64,000 bases of DNA from Eustoma russellianum (Eukaryota; Streptophyta; Magnoliopsida; Gentianales; Gentianaceae). The DNA lies in NCBI GenBank assembly GCA_036186865.1, contig AP025065.1, positions 9,206,090 to 9,270,089 on the forward strand. The letters are read 5' to 3'. Below, piece by piece: positions 31,101-42,519 of this stretch (its first letter is position 1; every line of letters begins with the position of its first letter). The notes under the pieces were generated by a model. That model was given only the letters and a program-made list of their open reading frames with translations, made no database searches and was not told the DNA's origin. The translations under genes were made by a program, and so were the position numbers.

Positions 31101-32126
31101 CAACGAGTGTGACAAGTGTGTTTACATCAAAAACACACTTAATGCCTATGTGATCGTATGTCTCTATGTAGATGACATGTTAATCATGGCAGTACTCGTG
31201 ACATCATCTTGAATACCAAGAAGATGTTAACACGGAATTTACACATGAAGGATATGGGGGTTGCCAATGTTATTCTAGGAATCAAGATTTCTAGGGTAAC
31301 TGAAGGATTGATCATGTCACAAAGTCATTATATTGAGTCCGTTCTCAAACGATTCAATATGTTTGATGCAAAACCAGTAAAAACCCCACTTGACTTAAGT
31401 ATGTACTTAAGGAAGAACCGAGGTGAACCAGTAGCTCAATTGAAGTACTCACAAGTGATTGGAAGCCTAATGTACATAACAAACTGTACAAGACCAGACT
31501 TAGCTTGTTCAGTAAACAAATTGAGCAGGTTTACCAGTAATCCAAGTGAAGATCATTGGAAAGCTCTAAATAGAGTGATGAGGTACCTTAAGTACACAAT
31601 AAATCTTGGATTACACTATACAAGATATCCAGCAGTATTGGAAGGATACTGTGATGCAAACTGAATATCAGATTGCAAAGACTTTAAATCCACGAGTGGA
31701 TATTTATTCACTGTTGGTGGTGGTGCTGTGTCATGGAAATCCACCAAGCAAACATGCATAGCTCGATCTACAATGGAAGCCGAGTTTATAGCATTAGACA
31801 AAGCTGGAGAAGAAGCTGAATGGCTTCGAAATTTCCTGGAAGACATTCCATGTTGGCCTAAGCCAATCGCTCCTATTACCATACACTGTGATAGTCAGTC
31901 AGCTATAGGACGAGCTCAAAGCAGCATCTACAATGGTAAATCACGACACATACGTCGGAGACATAATACCATTAAGCAATTGATCTCTAATGGCGTGATT
32001 TCCATTGATTACATAAAATCAAAGGAGAATCTTGCGGATCTGCTTACAAAAGCTTTGCCTAGAGATCAGATGTCTAAATTGACAAACGGAATGGGACTTA
32101 AGCCTACAAAGCAAGACTCTTTGTAA
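28144..32126 (+). pseudogene. copia gag-pol polyprotein, disabled
   Basis: I take the start at 28144 (MENESSNSF) rather than the open frame's first ATG at 28024, because Gag-like text begins there. Gag includes KFGGSYFKRWQQKMLFFL and a zinc knuckle (28972-29013) whose His is replaced by Gln: C-X2-C-X4-Q-X4-C. Protease has WWLDTGATRHVC (DTG at 29137). Integrase has H/C zinc residues near 29560-29660 and catalytic Asp 29740, Asp 29929 and Glu 30034. In-frame stops follow at 30517 and 30601. RT carries LKQAPKQWH and YVDD (31165-31176). A single-base frame shift lies near 31185, and a stop at 31662 falls inside RNase H (YCDAN*). RNase H continues with VSWKSTKQTCIARSTMEAEF and ends LADLLTKALP, stop at 32124. 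Confidence 0.95.
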
Positions 32127-32674
32127 CGGTAACCCAACCTTGTTGACTGGAGATCCCAAAATCTAGGTTCAATGGGAAAACTAAGTTATAAGGGTTCAGT
32201 TAGCACTTACTCATTCCGTTAAACAAAAGTGCTGTCTGCAGAGAATAGTTAGGGTAAGCTAGAGCTTTTAATGATGTCCTATATCTTGATAATTCAAGTG
32301 GGGTATGGCAGAATACTCTTGATAGGAATCACCTATGTAAGTGTGAAGTGGGGCCGCTTCTATGAGAATTCGGAGAGGCAAGAATTTTCTAATACACTTT
32401 CTGAAACCAGGTTGTTCATGGCCAAAATGAACACAACCATGAGAACCAATAAGGGGTGTCAAAGGAAATGTTGTGTGAATATCATTGTCTAGATTCACAA
32501 TAAAGGCTGATAGTTCAAGACATCATGTCACTAACAAGCTGAGTGGATCCGATGGTATATCACTAAGAAAGGTTCAAAGCCAGAAGCTACCTCTTCTGAT
32601 GCAACATATCCTTGTCTGATTTCTCGACAGAGTCTGCATCTGCATCTGCATTAATTTTCATTCATGTGGGGGAT
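32127..32674 (+). other. 3' leader and polypurine tract of the copia element
   Basis: Non-coding 548 bp between the pol stop and the 3' LTR. A short GCATCTGCATCTGCATT repeat precedes the polypurine tract GTGGGGGAT at 32666-32674, which would prime plus-strand synthesis. Confidence 0.85.
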
Positions 32675-33923
32675 TGTTGGAGAAATTGAGGTAAATTGGA
32701 AAAGTTTGGCAAGTGGGTTTGTCAAAAGTTGACAACCACCATACTTTGAGCTTAATTATGATTAGTATTCGTTAATCAAAAACGGAAACTAAAATTTCTA
32801 AATTATTTACATAACGAGTAGATGATTTTAGGCTTTTGAATCACTCGATTCCGATACCGGGTGAATGAGAAATTAATGCTCAAAGTTGGAGTAAAATTGG
32901 AAGGAAATTGGAAAAGTGGTGATGTGGTCTCTTGAGGAGTGAACACATCACCCCTTAAGTGGAATACCACATTGGCCACTTGAGATGAAAGGGCCATCAA
33001 ATATAGTTCAAGTTGGAGCTTTCTAAAATGTTCCCTTGGGCATGAGAAGTTTTTGACGGAGTCAGGACGCAGCTCAGGCAAGGTTCACCACACGCGCGTG
33101 CGCCGCCGCCGCCCGCCTGTCCGACCGGCCGGCTCGGCTCGGCTCGGCTCGGGCTCGTGGCTCCGGCTCATTCTTGTCTTTTTGGAAAAATTTTCTTTTA
33201 TATTTTTCTAGAAAAATAAATTAAGTGATCCAACGGTTGAAATATTTTTGATCATAACCGTTGCAAGATCTAACGGTGTAGATCGTAGTATACACGGATT
33301 ATGATCTAATGGCTGAGATCATATATGGGAGCGGTTTCTTCATCTAGATCTAACGGCTGTGGATCGTAGTCTACACGGATCATGATCTAACGGCTGAGAT
33401 CGTATCTGGGCAGCAGTTTTTCATCCGACGGTCTACGTTTAAAACTGCTGCAGTTTACGATCTAACGGCTGTGGATGAAAACCGTTTGATCCGACGGCTG
33501 CGGTTTAATCTGGAGATTAACCGCCTAATCCTTCCCGCCTATAAATTGCCTCATTCTCCAGGCTTTCTTGACTACACACTACACTCTGCACTCTGTGTTT
33601 TCACTGCTTCAATTTTTTTTTTCGCTTTTTGCATACTACTGCACTGTTTCAATTTTTGCATACTACTGCACTGTTGTTGCGTTTCCAGTAGTTCGAAAAA
33701 TCAGAGCATCCTACAGGTTCGCCGAGTTCTTTACGTTGCTGTGCCGTTTCGTATGAACTGTAGCCGTTGTATCCTAGGAGACGTTTGCTGGTTCTGGTTG
33801 GGCACTTCGTACCGGAGCAAATCGTCTTAAGGACAGAGTCCTTAGACTCGCCTCGGTTCTGATTGTATTTCATCAATTTACACAAACGCACACTGTACAC
33901 TTTTATGATTACAGTTTCTAACA
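32675..33923 (+). repeat. 3' LTR of the copia element
   Basis: Matches 26760-28007 throughout. Differences include the number of CGGCT and CCGGCT units near 33125-33170 and loss of the full MSA match (TCTAACGGCTGTGG here). It ends TTTCTAACA at 33923, followed by the target duplication AGCCG. Confidence 0.95.
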
Positions 33924-34279
33924 AGCCGAACCATGGCGGTGCATGAAATTAGAATCCCCTCAAGTTTTATGAAGATAAGCGCCCCGTTCCGGAGCCCTAA
34001 TATCGGGAACAGTGTACCCGCCTGTAATAACCGCAGGTTTGGATAAAAAAAAGAAAAAAAAAGTTTAATTAATACCGCCTGTTATAACCGCAGGTTTGGA
34101 TTAAAAAAAGAAAAAAAAGTTTAATTAATAATTGCTTTAGATGCGAACAAAAAAAGAAAAATATAATAAATTTAAAAACGTCAGTAGGGGGTGTCAATTC
34201 CCCACTAAGTGACCCTTAACTTGTGCCTAAAATTTCTCTCCCACTTCCCAAAAATCTGGCCACCCATTACTCCATCAAA

Positions 34280-34280
<1 letters not shown>

Positions 34281-34341
<61 letters not shown>
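34281..34341. repeat. TAA microsatellite
   Basis: About twenty uninterrupted TAA units. Open frames reading poly-Ile or poly-Asn through it are artefacts. Confidence 0.98.
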
Positions 34342-34343
<2 letters not shown>

Positions 34344-35683
34344 GTCTTTTCCCTTATAATAACAAGGAACGACCAAAGAAGAAAAAAAATGGCACATACA
34401 CACACTTCTATACCCGAGAGAAGGAAAGACAGGAAGAGAAAAGAGTGGAAGAAAAAAAGAGAAGAAAAAAAATAAGGTGGGATAGTCCGATACCGAGCCT
34501 AGTAGTCGTTGGAATAATATATCCAGAATTGAGGTAAGTACCTTCCCCTCTACTTGGAATTTTCCAACCCATTTTATAATGTCTATTTTATGTGAATTAT
34601 GTATTGTTTTTGGTTGAGTAATTGATGATTTAGGGGTATGAATATGCTGTGTGTCTTTATATGTTTACATGTATTTTTGTGTTGGTGTATGCTTTTTGTG
34701 TACAAGATGGTTGCGTTTTATTCAAAAATAAATAAATATATAAACATATACATTTGCATGGATATCACCGAAATTATATACATTTGTGCGGATGTGTAAT
34801 TTCGGCAAAAGAAGATAGTTGGGAATGTGGATACCAATTTTAGAGTGACATGCCTACATTTATATTAGCTTTTATTTTTCAGAATTATCTATACATATTT
34901 GTTGTTTTCTGAATTTTTATATTTATTTGTTATGGGGACATTATATATATATACACATACACATGCGCTATTTTCAAGAGTATTTCTTTAGGTACACTTA
35001 TTGTTTTCATTATATTAGAGTGTCTATATATATGTACATATTTTTCTTACCTATAGATATATATATATTTATTTAAATATATATATATATATACATGTAT
35101 ATAAAAATACATAAATTATTTCATAGCGGTATATCTATATACACAGGTATACGATTTTGGTATATAATACTCTTGTACAATTTCTGGGACTGTTTGGGGT
35201 AGAATCATGTTCTTACACATAAATTTATATATAAACCCTGTTGAATTTTAGAGTCATTTTGTTTACATATTTGTTACTGTTTTAGGATTTTATAACAGAT
35301 ATGCACAGTTTTCTTCCAATTACACATTTATATACCTAAACCATTTGGAGATGCTAAATATGTATATGCCTATATGCGGCCTGGAAAAAAAAGGATTAGA
35401 AGAAAAAAATTTGACTGAGAATGGTTCCAAAACAATGTGAAAGAATCTAGAAGAGAAAAGTTTTAAACAAATTATATATACTGATTTCAGTTTAAATTAT
35501 TATATATTTATTTAGGTTACTTTCGTATATTAGAATAGGCATACTTGGGATAATAAACAAATAATTAACATACATGTTCAAATTTTGGAGATTCCAGATG
35601 ATAAGTGGACATGTAGGAGCAGAGACTTTTATGGTAACCTTCTTCACGTTCGAGCATAGAATAAGAAAGCTAAGTGACCGATT

Positions 35684-35870
35684 CGAGGTAAGTGGTCTAT
35701 CTATGCTCGTTGTACTATCATGCATCAGATGTAAATGGTCTATTTGTGCTCGTCATGTTGTCATGCATCAGATGAGTGGTCTATTTGTGCTCGTTATGTT
35801 GTCATGCATCAGATGTAACCGGTATATTTGAGCTTGTTATGTTTATAATGAATCATTGTGTTATTTGTTG
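35684..35870 (+). repeat. Tandem repeat carrying GTAAGTGGTCTAT units
   Basis: About four units of 45-50 bp, built on GGTCTATTTGTGCTCGTTAT followed by GTTGTCATGCATCAGATG. The first includes GAGGTAAGTGG, a splice-donor match. The minus-strand LTR has two equivalent units at about 41060-41140 (plus-strand reading: GACCACTTACCT). Copy number therefore differs between the two LTRs. Confidence 0.8.
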
Positions 35871-36499
35871 CATATCTGTAATTGGTTTTTCTATGTATGT
35901 GAATTGTGTGCAGATGTGAGATATGTATCTACACGTGAAATGTGTGTATATATGAGCGTGGATGCATCGGATTAAAGAAAGATGAGAAGACAGAAATGAG
36001 AATGGAAATGAAAATGAGATGAAAGAAAAGAGAGTCGGGTCAGGTAGGCTGTCGAGCCGGGCCAAATGGCCAACGGGCCGGTTGCGGTGGCAGGCCTCGA
36101 CCCAGAACATGATATAAATGTTACTTAATTAATTTTAAATAGTAATAATTATAGGAAAATATAAATAAATATCAGAAAATTAAAAATAAATTCTAGAAAT
36201 TATAAAATGCTGAAATTAAATTATTTTCATTAAATTTTGTATTTGTGATAATTTATTTAATTAGGATAATTAGGTAATAAATAGAAATAAATAAGGAAAA
36301 AATGAGAAAAAATATAGAAAATGCCCGATAAATGTATACAGGCCATGGAAAAATGGATTTGACGACAAACAGCTTTAAATCATTAATCGGATAATAAATG
36401 AACCTAGATTTGAGTGCCGGAGGATGGTGAGGATGGGTCAGGGGCCTCAGGCGATTGTGTATTTGCATTCATGGCACGTGCATAGCATTTATGGTGGGT

Positions 36500-36640
36500 C
36501 GTGACGTACGGGTCACGGGCGCTCAGGATGGTGTACGGTGGCGGGGCCACGCACACTAAGTATGGTGTACGGTGGCGCGACCACGCACACTCAGTATGGT
36601 GACTGTGGGTGGATACGACCCACAGCCACTCAGTAGGACC
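36500..36640 (+). repeat. Diverged tandem repeat, GC-rich
   Basis: Three units built on CTCAGTATGGTGTACGGTGGC and CGACCACGCACA, 40-48 bp long, inside the plus-strand LTR. They occupy the position of the 28-bp repeat in the minus-strand LTR (40543-40682), though the unit sequences differ. Confidence 0.7.
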
Positions 36641-38449
36641 CGGGTTCATGCATTGCACGGTGGAGATATCGACATCCTATGTGACATGATTTTGTTGCGT
36701 GTGACATGCATAGCTGGACATGCATCATGAAGTTGCACATTATTATGTGGAGTGACTTACTTTCTGCGGTTTATCTACTTCGTTGGTATGCATTGTCCTC
36801 TTCTTTGTTTATGTGATTATTCATTTGTTGTGTATGTCATACTTGAGAAGAGCATGCATCATGGTAAGTAGATTGAGCTGATGAATTATTTATTTTGTAT
36901 TTATTTCTGAAGTCTTAACTGTTAAATATAATCGAGTGAAATTACTTGTGGACTAAGGACTTGTATGTGAACTATAAAGGTTATTTGTATTTGCTTCTGC
37001 ATGTATGATTTCTATAACAGGTATATGTAGGTTGCTTACTGAGCCTGTTGATTCGGCTCACACCACCACTCACCAGTTTTGCAGGTAGGAGATGCTAGGG
37101 TATGCTTACACAGGTATTAGTATAACGTAGAAGATCGAGACGGGAGATTTCAAGACTAAGGATATTCGGACGGGACTTTCGAGGGTTGGTTGAGGCAGTT
37201 CTTTCAATATTCGAGGTTTATGTATTTTCGAGATTAGTGTTTACATACATTTGACTATTGTATTGATTTAGAAATTTTTTAGACATTTTGTTAATGATGG
37301 TAATTATTTTATGATGACGTGGAGTTGATTTGTATCGACGCCTTGTATTCTCCTTAGCGAGATACAGCGAGTGAGTCGTTTCGAGTACTAGGGCTCGGGA
37401 CGGGTCACTACACCGCCGTAGTCTACTAAGAGAACTACAAGGCGTCGATACAAATTTCTTACACTTCAGCATGTGACGTAGAAATCCGTCGCGGAAACGT
37501 CATAACTAAGACTTTTAAATAAATACATTCCCAATAAGATACACCAGATATAGAAACAATTAATCCCAAATCACAAGTCACTAAAATATACATATTATCC
37601 CAACCACCTCGTTGGTAATCCGATAGCCTCAATCAACGTCCTCCAGCTGTTATGCCCCGCACCCTCCGGAACTTAATTAAATGAAGGAAGGGATTTTAAG
37701 GAAGTAATTATCAATTAATTTTGGCTTAAATATTAGAATTTAAGAATTAAAGAAAAAGGATTTAAGAAAAACACAATTTAGAAATTCCAGTTTTGTCCCT
37801 TCCCATAATAAAAATTGGAAAAGGAGCGTCAGTTTTCCTGTTCCTCTCAGAAAAGCGTCGATCTCCTTTTCTTCCCTAAGCCTAGCCGATTTTCATAGCC
37901 TAGCAGTGAAGGAGATAGCCTTCAAGAATCGATCCAACCTCCGTTTGTTTCCCAATCCGATTGTCAATAATCAAAGGCAAGTAACTTTCTTATAAGTTCC
38001 TACGATTTGTGAAGAAAAAGGCCTTACTTTTGTATCAAAATTGGATCACCATACAGTATTATACCCTTGTTTATCTACATGTGAATTCGGTGCGATTTCT
38101 GTGTTTTGGATTTGATGTTTTGGCCATCGTACGTTGAAAATCTAGTTTGATGTGGCAAATATATGAATTCATGCAAATCCCTATCTCTTGAATCCCTTTT
38201 TGCTTCAATCTTATTGCTTATTAGGGTTTGAGGGTGACAGGTAGGATCTTTAGGGTTCGTAGGGTTGAAATCCTTGAGTTCTAGGCTTGAATCTTTGTTA
38301 TGTATGTGTGTAGTGTTCAATTTGTAGTTTAAGCATTAGATGATAGCAGGGATTATGCCTGGAATGATTGGGATGAAGTTTGGGAACGGTTGAAGGTTTG
38401 GTTCTGCAGTTTTCTACAGAAATCGCGAAGTTTCCTGGAAATCGTAGAC

Positions 38450-38695
38450 ATCGATCGATGTATGTCATCGAATGATGTACATCGATCGATCAATGTAAGC
38501 AGATTGATCGACTAAAGTGAGACAGAAAGTATTCTGACGGACTTCGATCGATCGATGTGAGGGTATGAAGTCACTTCGATCAATCGATGTACGCTGATGG
38601 ATCGACTGATGTGAGACAGAGGGATTCTGACGGACTTCGATCGATCGATGTCAGGATAGGATGTGACATCGATCGATCGATGTAGGGTATGATGT
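38450..38695 (+). repeat. ATCGATCGAT-rich tandem repeat in the solo LTR
   Basis: Seven or more imperfect units with CTTCGATCGATCGATGT cores alternate with GTGAGACAGAGGGATTCTGA spacers. The cores are near-palindromic. They lie where the GGCGCC palindromes lie in the LTR at 1631. Confidence 0.85.
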
Positions 38696-39117
38696 TAGCC
38701 AGTTTCTTGGGAAAAAATAGAAGAAAGAAAGAGAAGTTAGAGGATCAATTGGGTGACATTAGAGGCTTCTTAGGACGTGCTTGAGGTCAGTTTAAGTCTT
38801 GGAAATGTGTCTTAAGATGGTGAACCAACATTAAAAATTTCACGAAGGATTCAGACTAGACTTCAGTGTGAATGGTCTAAGGGGTTAGGAATGAATGCTT
38901 GAGGTTTCGGTAAGGTTCAAATGGAGCGAGTGAGATTGTCTAGTTCGTCCTTTACGCTCTTAATATGAATGTTATGTGAGATAGTCCCGAGCATGTAGTG
39001 ACACGTGTGAATGAGTGAATGAGATGAGTCCTAAACGATTGAAGGACACGTGAATGCGCATCCTTGCATCATGGCACTTGCATTTGCATTATGTTTTGAC
39101 AAGAGCTGTGCCTTGGC

Positions 39118-39325
39118 ACAGGGTATAAAGTACTTTGTGAAATGAGCTGTGATGTGCTATAGGGTATAAAGACAAGCTGTAGCCATCACAGGGTATAAAG
39201 TGACCTGTAATGTGACACAGGGTATAAAGACAAGCTGTGGAACATTACAGGGTATAGAGTTAAGCTGTGATGTGTCATAGGGTATAAAGACAAGCTGTGG
39301 CCCATCACAGTGTATAAAGTTATAT
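39118..39325 (+). promoter_or_regulatory. Array of seven GGGTATAAAG boxes in the solo LTR
   Basis: GGGTATAAAG or one-base variants occur seven times, about 27-43 bp apart, separated by CTGTGATG / CATCACAG arms that can pair around a box. The same decamer array is found in the two Tekay-like LTRs. Confidence 0.55.
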
Positions 39326-39660
39326 GACTGGACATTGTGACATGCATTACACTGTTTTGAAAAGTATAGCATAAGCATTTGTGACTGTGTAGTGTAGAAC
39401 ATGATTTGAATTGGCATGCATCATATGTTTCGTTCCGGTGATTGATATGTAAGTGAATCGTTGTTTACTTATTTGTTATTTGTTCTTCTCTTTTGTTATG
39501 CAAGTAAATCAGAACTTTTGATCAACTCAGGACATGTGCCCCTATTCCCCTTGATGTTGATATTCACTCATGTCTTGCCATGTGATGATCCCGTATGTCT
39601 TATAAGCGGGCTACTTGCTAGCGTTTTTCGCTAAGGGTCCTACCCTGTTTTTTTGCAGAT

Positions 39661-39723
39661 GAACCCGAGTATGATATGATTTTTATTGAGGACAACGACG
39701 AGTGGGCTGAATGGGGTGCTTAG
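39661..39723 (+). other. Short acidic reading frame after the LTR acceptor, solo LTR copy
   Basis: Twenty codons after TTTTTTTGCAG|AT, beginning EPEYDMIFIEDNDEW and ending AEWGA, then TAG. It aligns without gaps to the copy at 11122 over the first 18 codons and keeps EPEY, IF, DN-x-EWA and W. Confidence 0.35.
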
Positions 39724-40542
39724 AGTCTATATTGGGAATTGTTATAGACTGCTTCTTATTATTTTAACTTTCTTTCATTCATTTGAGGATTAGATGGCTG
39801 CGTCCATACACAGTTTTATTTAGTTATGCTTTTGGGAGTTTAGAATTGATTGATTCAGATTTTAATTTATAAGTGTCTCTGCGCTTATTCCTCTTACTCC
39901 AGTGATGACGTGTATGTGAGAGTAATGAAGTCTAGTAGTCCTCTTAGTAGGCTACGACGGGTGCACGGTTCGGGTCCGCTGTCCCGGCCGGGGCGCTACA
40001 CCAGCAGAAGTCTTATAAGTCCATCATCATCCTCACATGACAACGCCCTCCATGCAAACATACCCTAACTTCTCCTACCTGCAAAGCTGGTGAATGGTGG
40101 TGTGAGCCAAATCAACAGGCTCAGTAAGCACCCTACTTATACCTGTTAAGAAAATCTTACATGCAGAAGCAAATACAAATTTCCTTTATAGTTAACATAC
40201 ATGTCCTTAGTCCACAAATAATTTACTTGATTATCCTTAACATTTATCACTTCGGGAAAAAACACAAAATAAATAATTCATCAGCTCAATCTACATTACC
40301 AAAATGCATGCTCTTCTTAAATATGCCATACACAACAGATGCATAATCACATAAACAAAGAAGAGAACAATGCATACCAATGAAGTAGATAAACCGCGGA
40401 AAGTAAGTCACTCCACATAATAATACGCAACTTCATGATGCATGTTCCTTTTCACTATCGTGTCACATGCAACAACATCATTATCACACACAAGATGTTC
40501 ATTTCTTTTCCATGATATGCTATGCATGACCCAGGTCCTACT

Positions 40543-40682
40543 CATCGCTCCATAACGTGGAGTCAGCGGTCATCGCTCCGTAACGTGGAGTCAGCGGACA
40601 TCGCTCCGTAGCGTGGAGTCAGCAGTCATCGCTCCGTAACGTGGAGTCAGCGGACATCGCTCCGTAACATGGAGTCAGCGCC
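40543..40682. repeat. Five 28-bp tandem repeats
   Basis: Five head-to-tail copies of a 28-bp unit containing CATCGCTCCGTAACGTGGAG followed by TCAGCGG, nearly identical to each other, inside the minus-strand LTR. CTCC and GGAG within a unit could pair as a small hairpin. Confidence 0.95.
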
Positions 40683-41617
40683 CAGAAGGGATGCAATGCA
40701 ATGCACGTGCCATGAATTCTCCACACACATAATCCTTGAATCCGACGCATCCATGCTCCTATATATACCCGCGTCCATACACATGCATATGTACTTACAT
40801 GTATACCCTCATTTTATTACGGTGTATTCATACTCATATATATACCCGTGCTCATACACGTGCATATATAGTTGCATGTATACTCCCACACATCCATATA
40901 CACATGCAATACGCATTGAGATCGTACAACCATACATACACCCAGTTCATGTGTTCATGTGTACATACATATCTCACATATACACACAACTCGCATATAG
41001 AGAAAATCCAATTACAGATATGCAGCAAACAACACACTGATGCATGATAAACATAACAAGCACAAATAGACCACTTACCTCTGATGCATGAAAGTATAAC
41101 GAGCACAGATAGACCACTTACCTTGAATCCGGTATTCACTTCCTTCTCTTCTAGGCTCGAATCTAAACAATTGTAGTATAAAATCAATACTAATAATAAA
41201 GGTTAATTTGACTTACTTAAAATAATTAGTTCATAGCTTTCTATTTTTTTCTCTATTTGTCATACCAACATATATACTCTTATACTTTATATCATATACA
41301 TATACATATATATATACACACACACACACACTCTCTTATACTTTATATCATATACCTATAAAAATTATACAACAACATACTCCCCTCCGAAACATATTTT
41401 TCAGCCGACATTTATACATATATACTACTTATGCATAATTTCGGATTGTGAATAGAATTAATATTGAATATTTTGTTGATACTACAAATAACGCATATCA
41501 TTATTTAATAGTCATCCATAATGACTTGTTAAAATGACACTTAATCCATTCGAGAAAATGTCTAGAAAAACATTAACAAATCTAGTTCATACACTATGCT
41601 ATAATCATGTGTGTGTG

Positions 41618-41651
<34 letters not shown>

Positions 41652-41934
41652 TATATATATATATATTTGTACATATAGATTTACGGTGCGAGTGTATCCA
41701 TCTTCAAATTGTTATTCATGTCTATTTGAAACTATGAAAGTCTCGGCCAATGTGCAGTTTCCATCCAACACATTATCAATTCACAACATCTATGCACATG
41801 CACACAAATTCACTGTTTGGATATTGTTATTTATATATGGACATTCCTAGCACATTTCCCCTATAATTTATATTATATGTGCATAAGATCTCTCTTTTTT
41901 TTGGTTTGGCCGCTGCCCCTGTGACTTTCGGCCT

Positions 41935-41958
41935 TAACATGATTTACCATATACATAC

Positions 41959-42012
<54 letters not shown>

Positions 42013-42013
42013 G

Positions 42014-42066
<53 letters not shown>

Positions 42067-42215
42067 CACATGCACGCCGTAATTATATATACAAGTATGC
42101 AATGTTTACAATAGTGTGCACCAATTTGCAAATATTCGATGTTTCTGCTCGAACGAAAAGAAAGAAAATACCATATATATATACATATATATATATACAC
42201 ACACATATATATATA
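41935..42215. repeat. TA/CATA microsatellites
   Basis: Long TA and CATA/TATG runs at 41950-42060 and 42172-42215, with others at 41287-41330 and 41621-41670. Small repeat-coded frames (poly-Tyr/Ile) here are not genes. Confidence 0.95.
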
Positions 42216-42487
42216 TTCGGTCAATACGAACACGTAAATACATTCATCTGTGTAATCGTTTTATTACGAACATATAGCCATAAGATTTGTAAAAACATAG
42301 CAAATATAGTAAGGGTACTTGACTCGATTTCGATTATACAATAGACACGAAGAATTGGGGTAGAAAACGGACAAGATTTGGCCTTCTCTTTGCTCCTAAA
42401 ACTAGCGGCCGACTAGGCTATTTGGGAAAGGTTTGCTGGCCGAATTTTGCAATGAAGGTGGGATGGAATTTGTGTGGTAGGTGATGA

Positions 42488-42519
<32 letters not shown>

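Larger units (their letters stand above)
26755..33928 (+). mobile_element. Complete Ty1/copia retrotransposon with target duplication
   Basis: Flanked by AGCCG at 26755-26759 and 33924-33928. The LTRs (26760-28007 and 32675-33923, 1248 and 1249 bp) begin TGTTGGAGAAATTG and end CAGTTTCTAACA. By eye the LTRs are about 97-98% identical, so the insertion is fairly old but intact in structure. Interior: gag-protease-integrase ORF from 28144, then RT and RNase H to 32126, a 548-bp 3' leader and the polypurine tract GTGGGGGAT (32666-32674). Two stops, a frame shift and one more stop disable pol. Confidence 0.96.
34023..37412 (+). repeat. Solitary gypsy-type LTR, plus strand
   Basis: It begins with two tandem 57-bp copies of TGTWATAACCGCAGGTTTGG plus an A-rich stretch (34023 and 34080), so the true start is one of these. 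It ends CTCGGGACGGGTCACTACA at 37412. No PBS or internal region follows. Layout parallels the Tekay-like LTRs: purine-rich zone with a TAA microsatellite (34281-34341), donor-like GAGGTAAGTA (34534), tandem repeats, acceptor-like TTTTGCAG (37084). It is homologous to the minus-strand LTR that abuts it. AT microsatellites lie at 34940-35110. Confidence 0.75.
37648..40000 (+). repeat. Solo LTR related to the Tekay-like family
   Basis: A 2353-bp LTR, TGTTATGCCCCGCACC to CCGGGGCGCTACA, flanked by the 5-bp duplication CCAGC (37643-37647 and 40001-40005). The duplication proves a complete insertion later reduced to one LTR by recombination. It shares with the LTRs at 1631 and 8958 a donor-like site (37977), GGGTATAAAG boxes, an acceptor at 39658, the acidic frame and the GGCTACGACGGGTGCA end, but is otherwise diverged. 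Confidence 0.93.

Noticed and set aside
34205..34537. Open frames coding poly-Ile or poly-Asn across a TAA repeat
   Set aside because: Pure translation of a microsatellite; no domain and no codon structure.
40543..40682. Five regular 28-bp repeats as a possible CRISPR array
   Set aside because: Plant nuclear LTR context, contiguous units without spacers, no cas genes.
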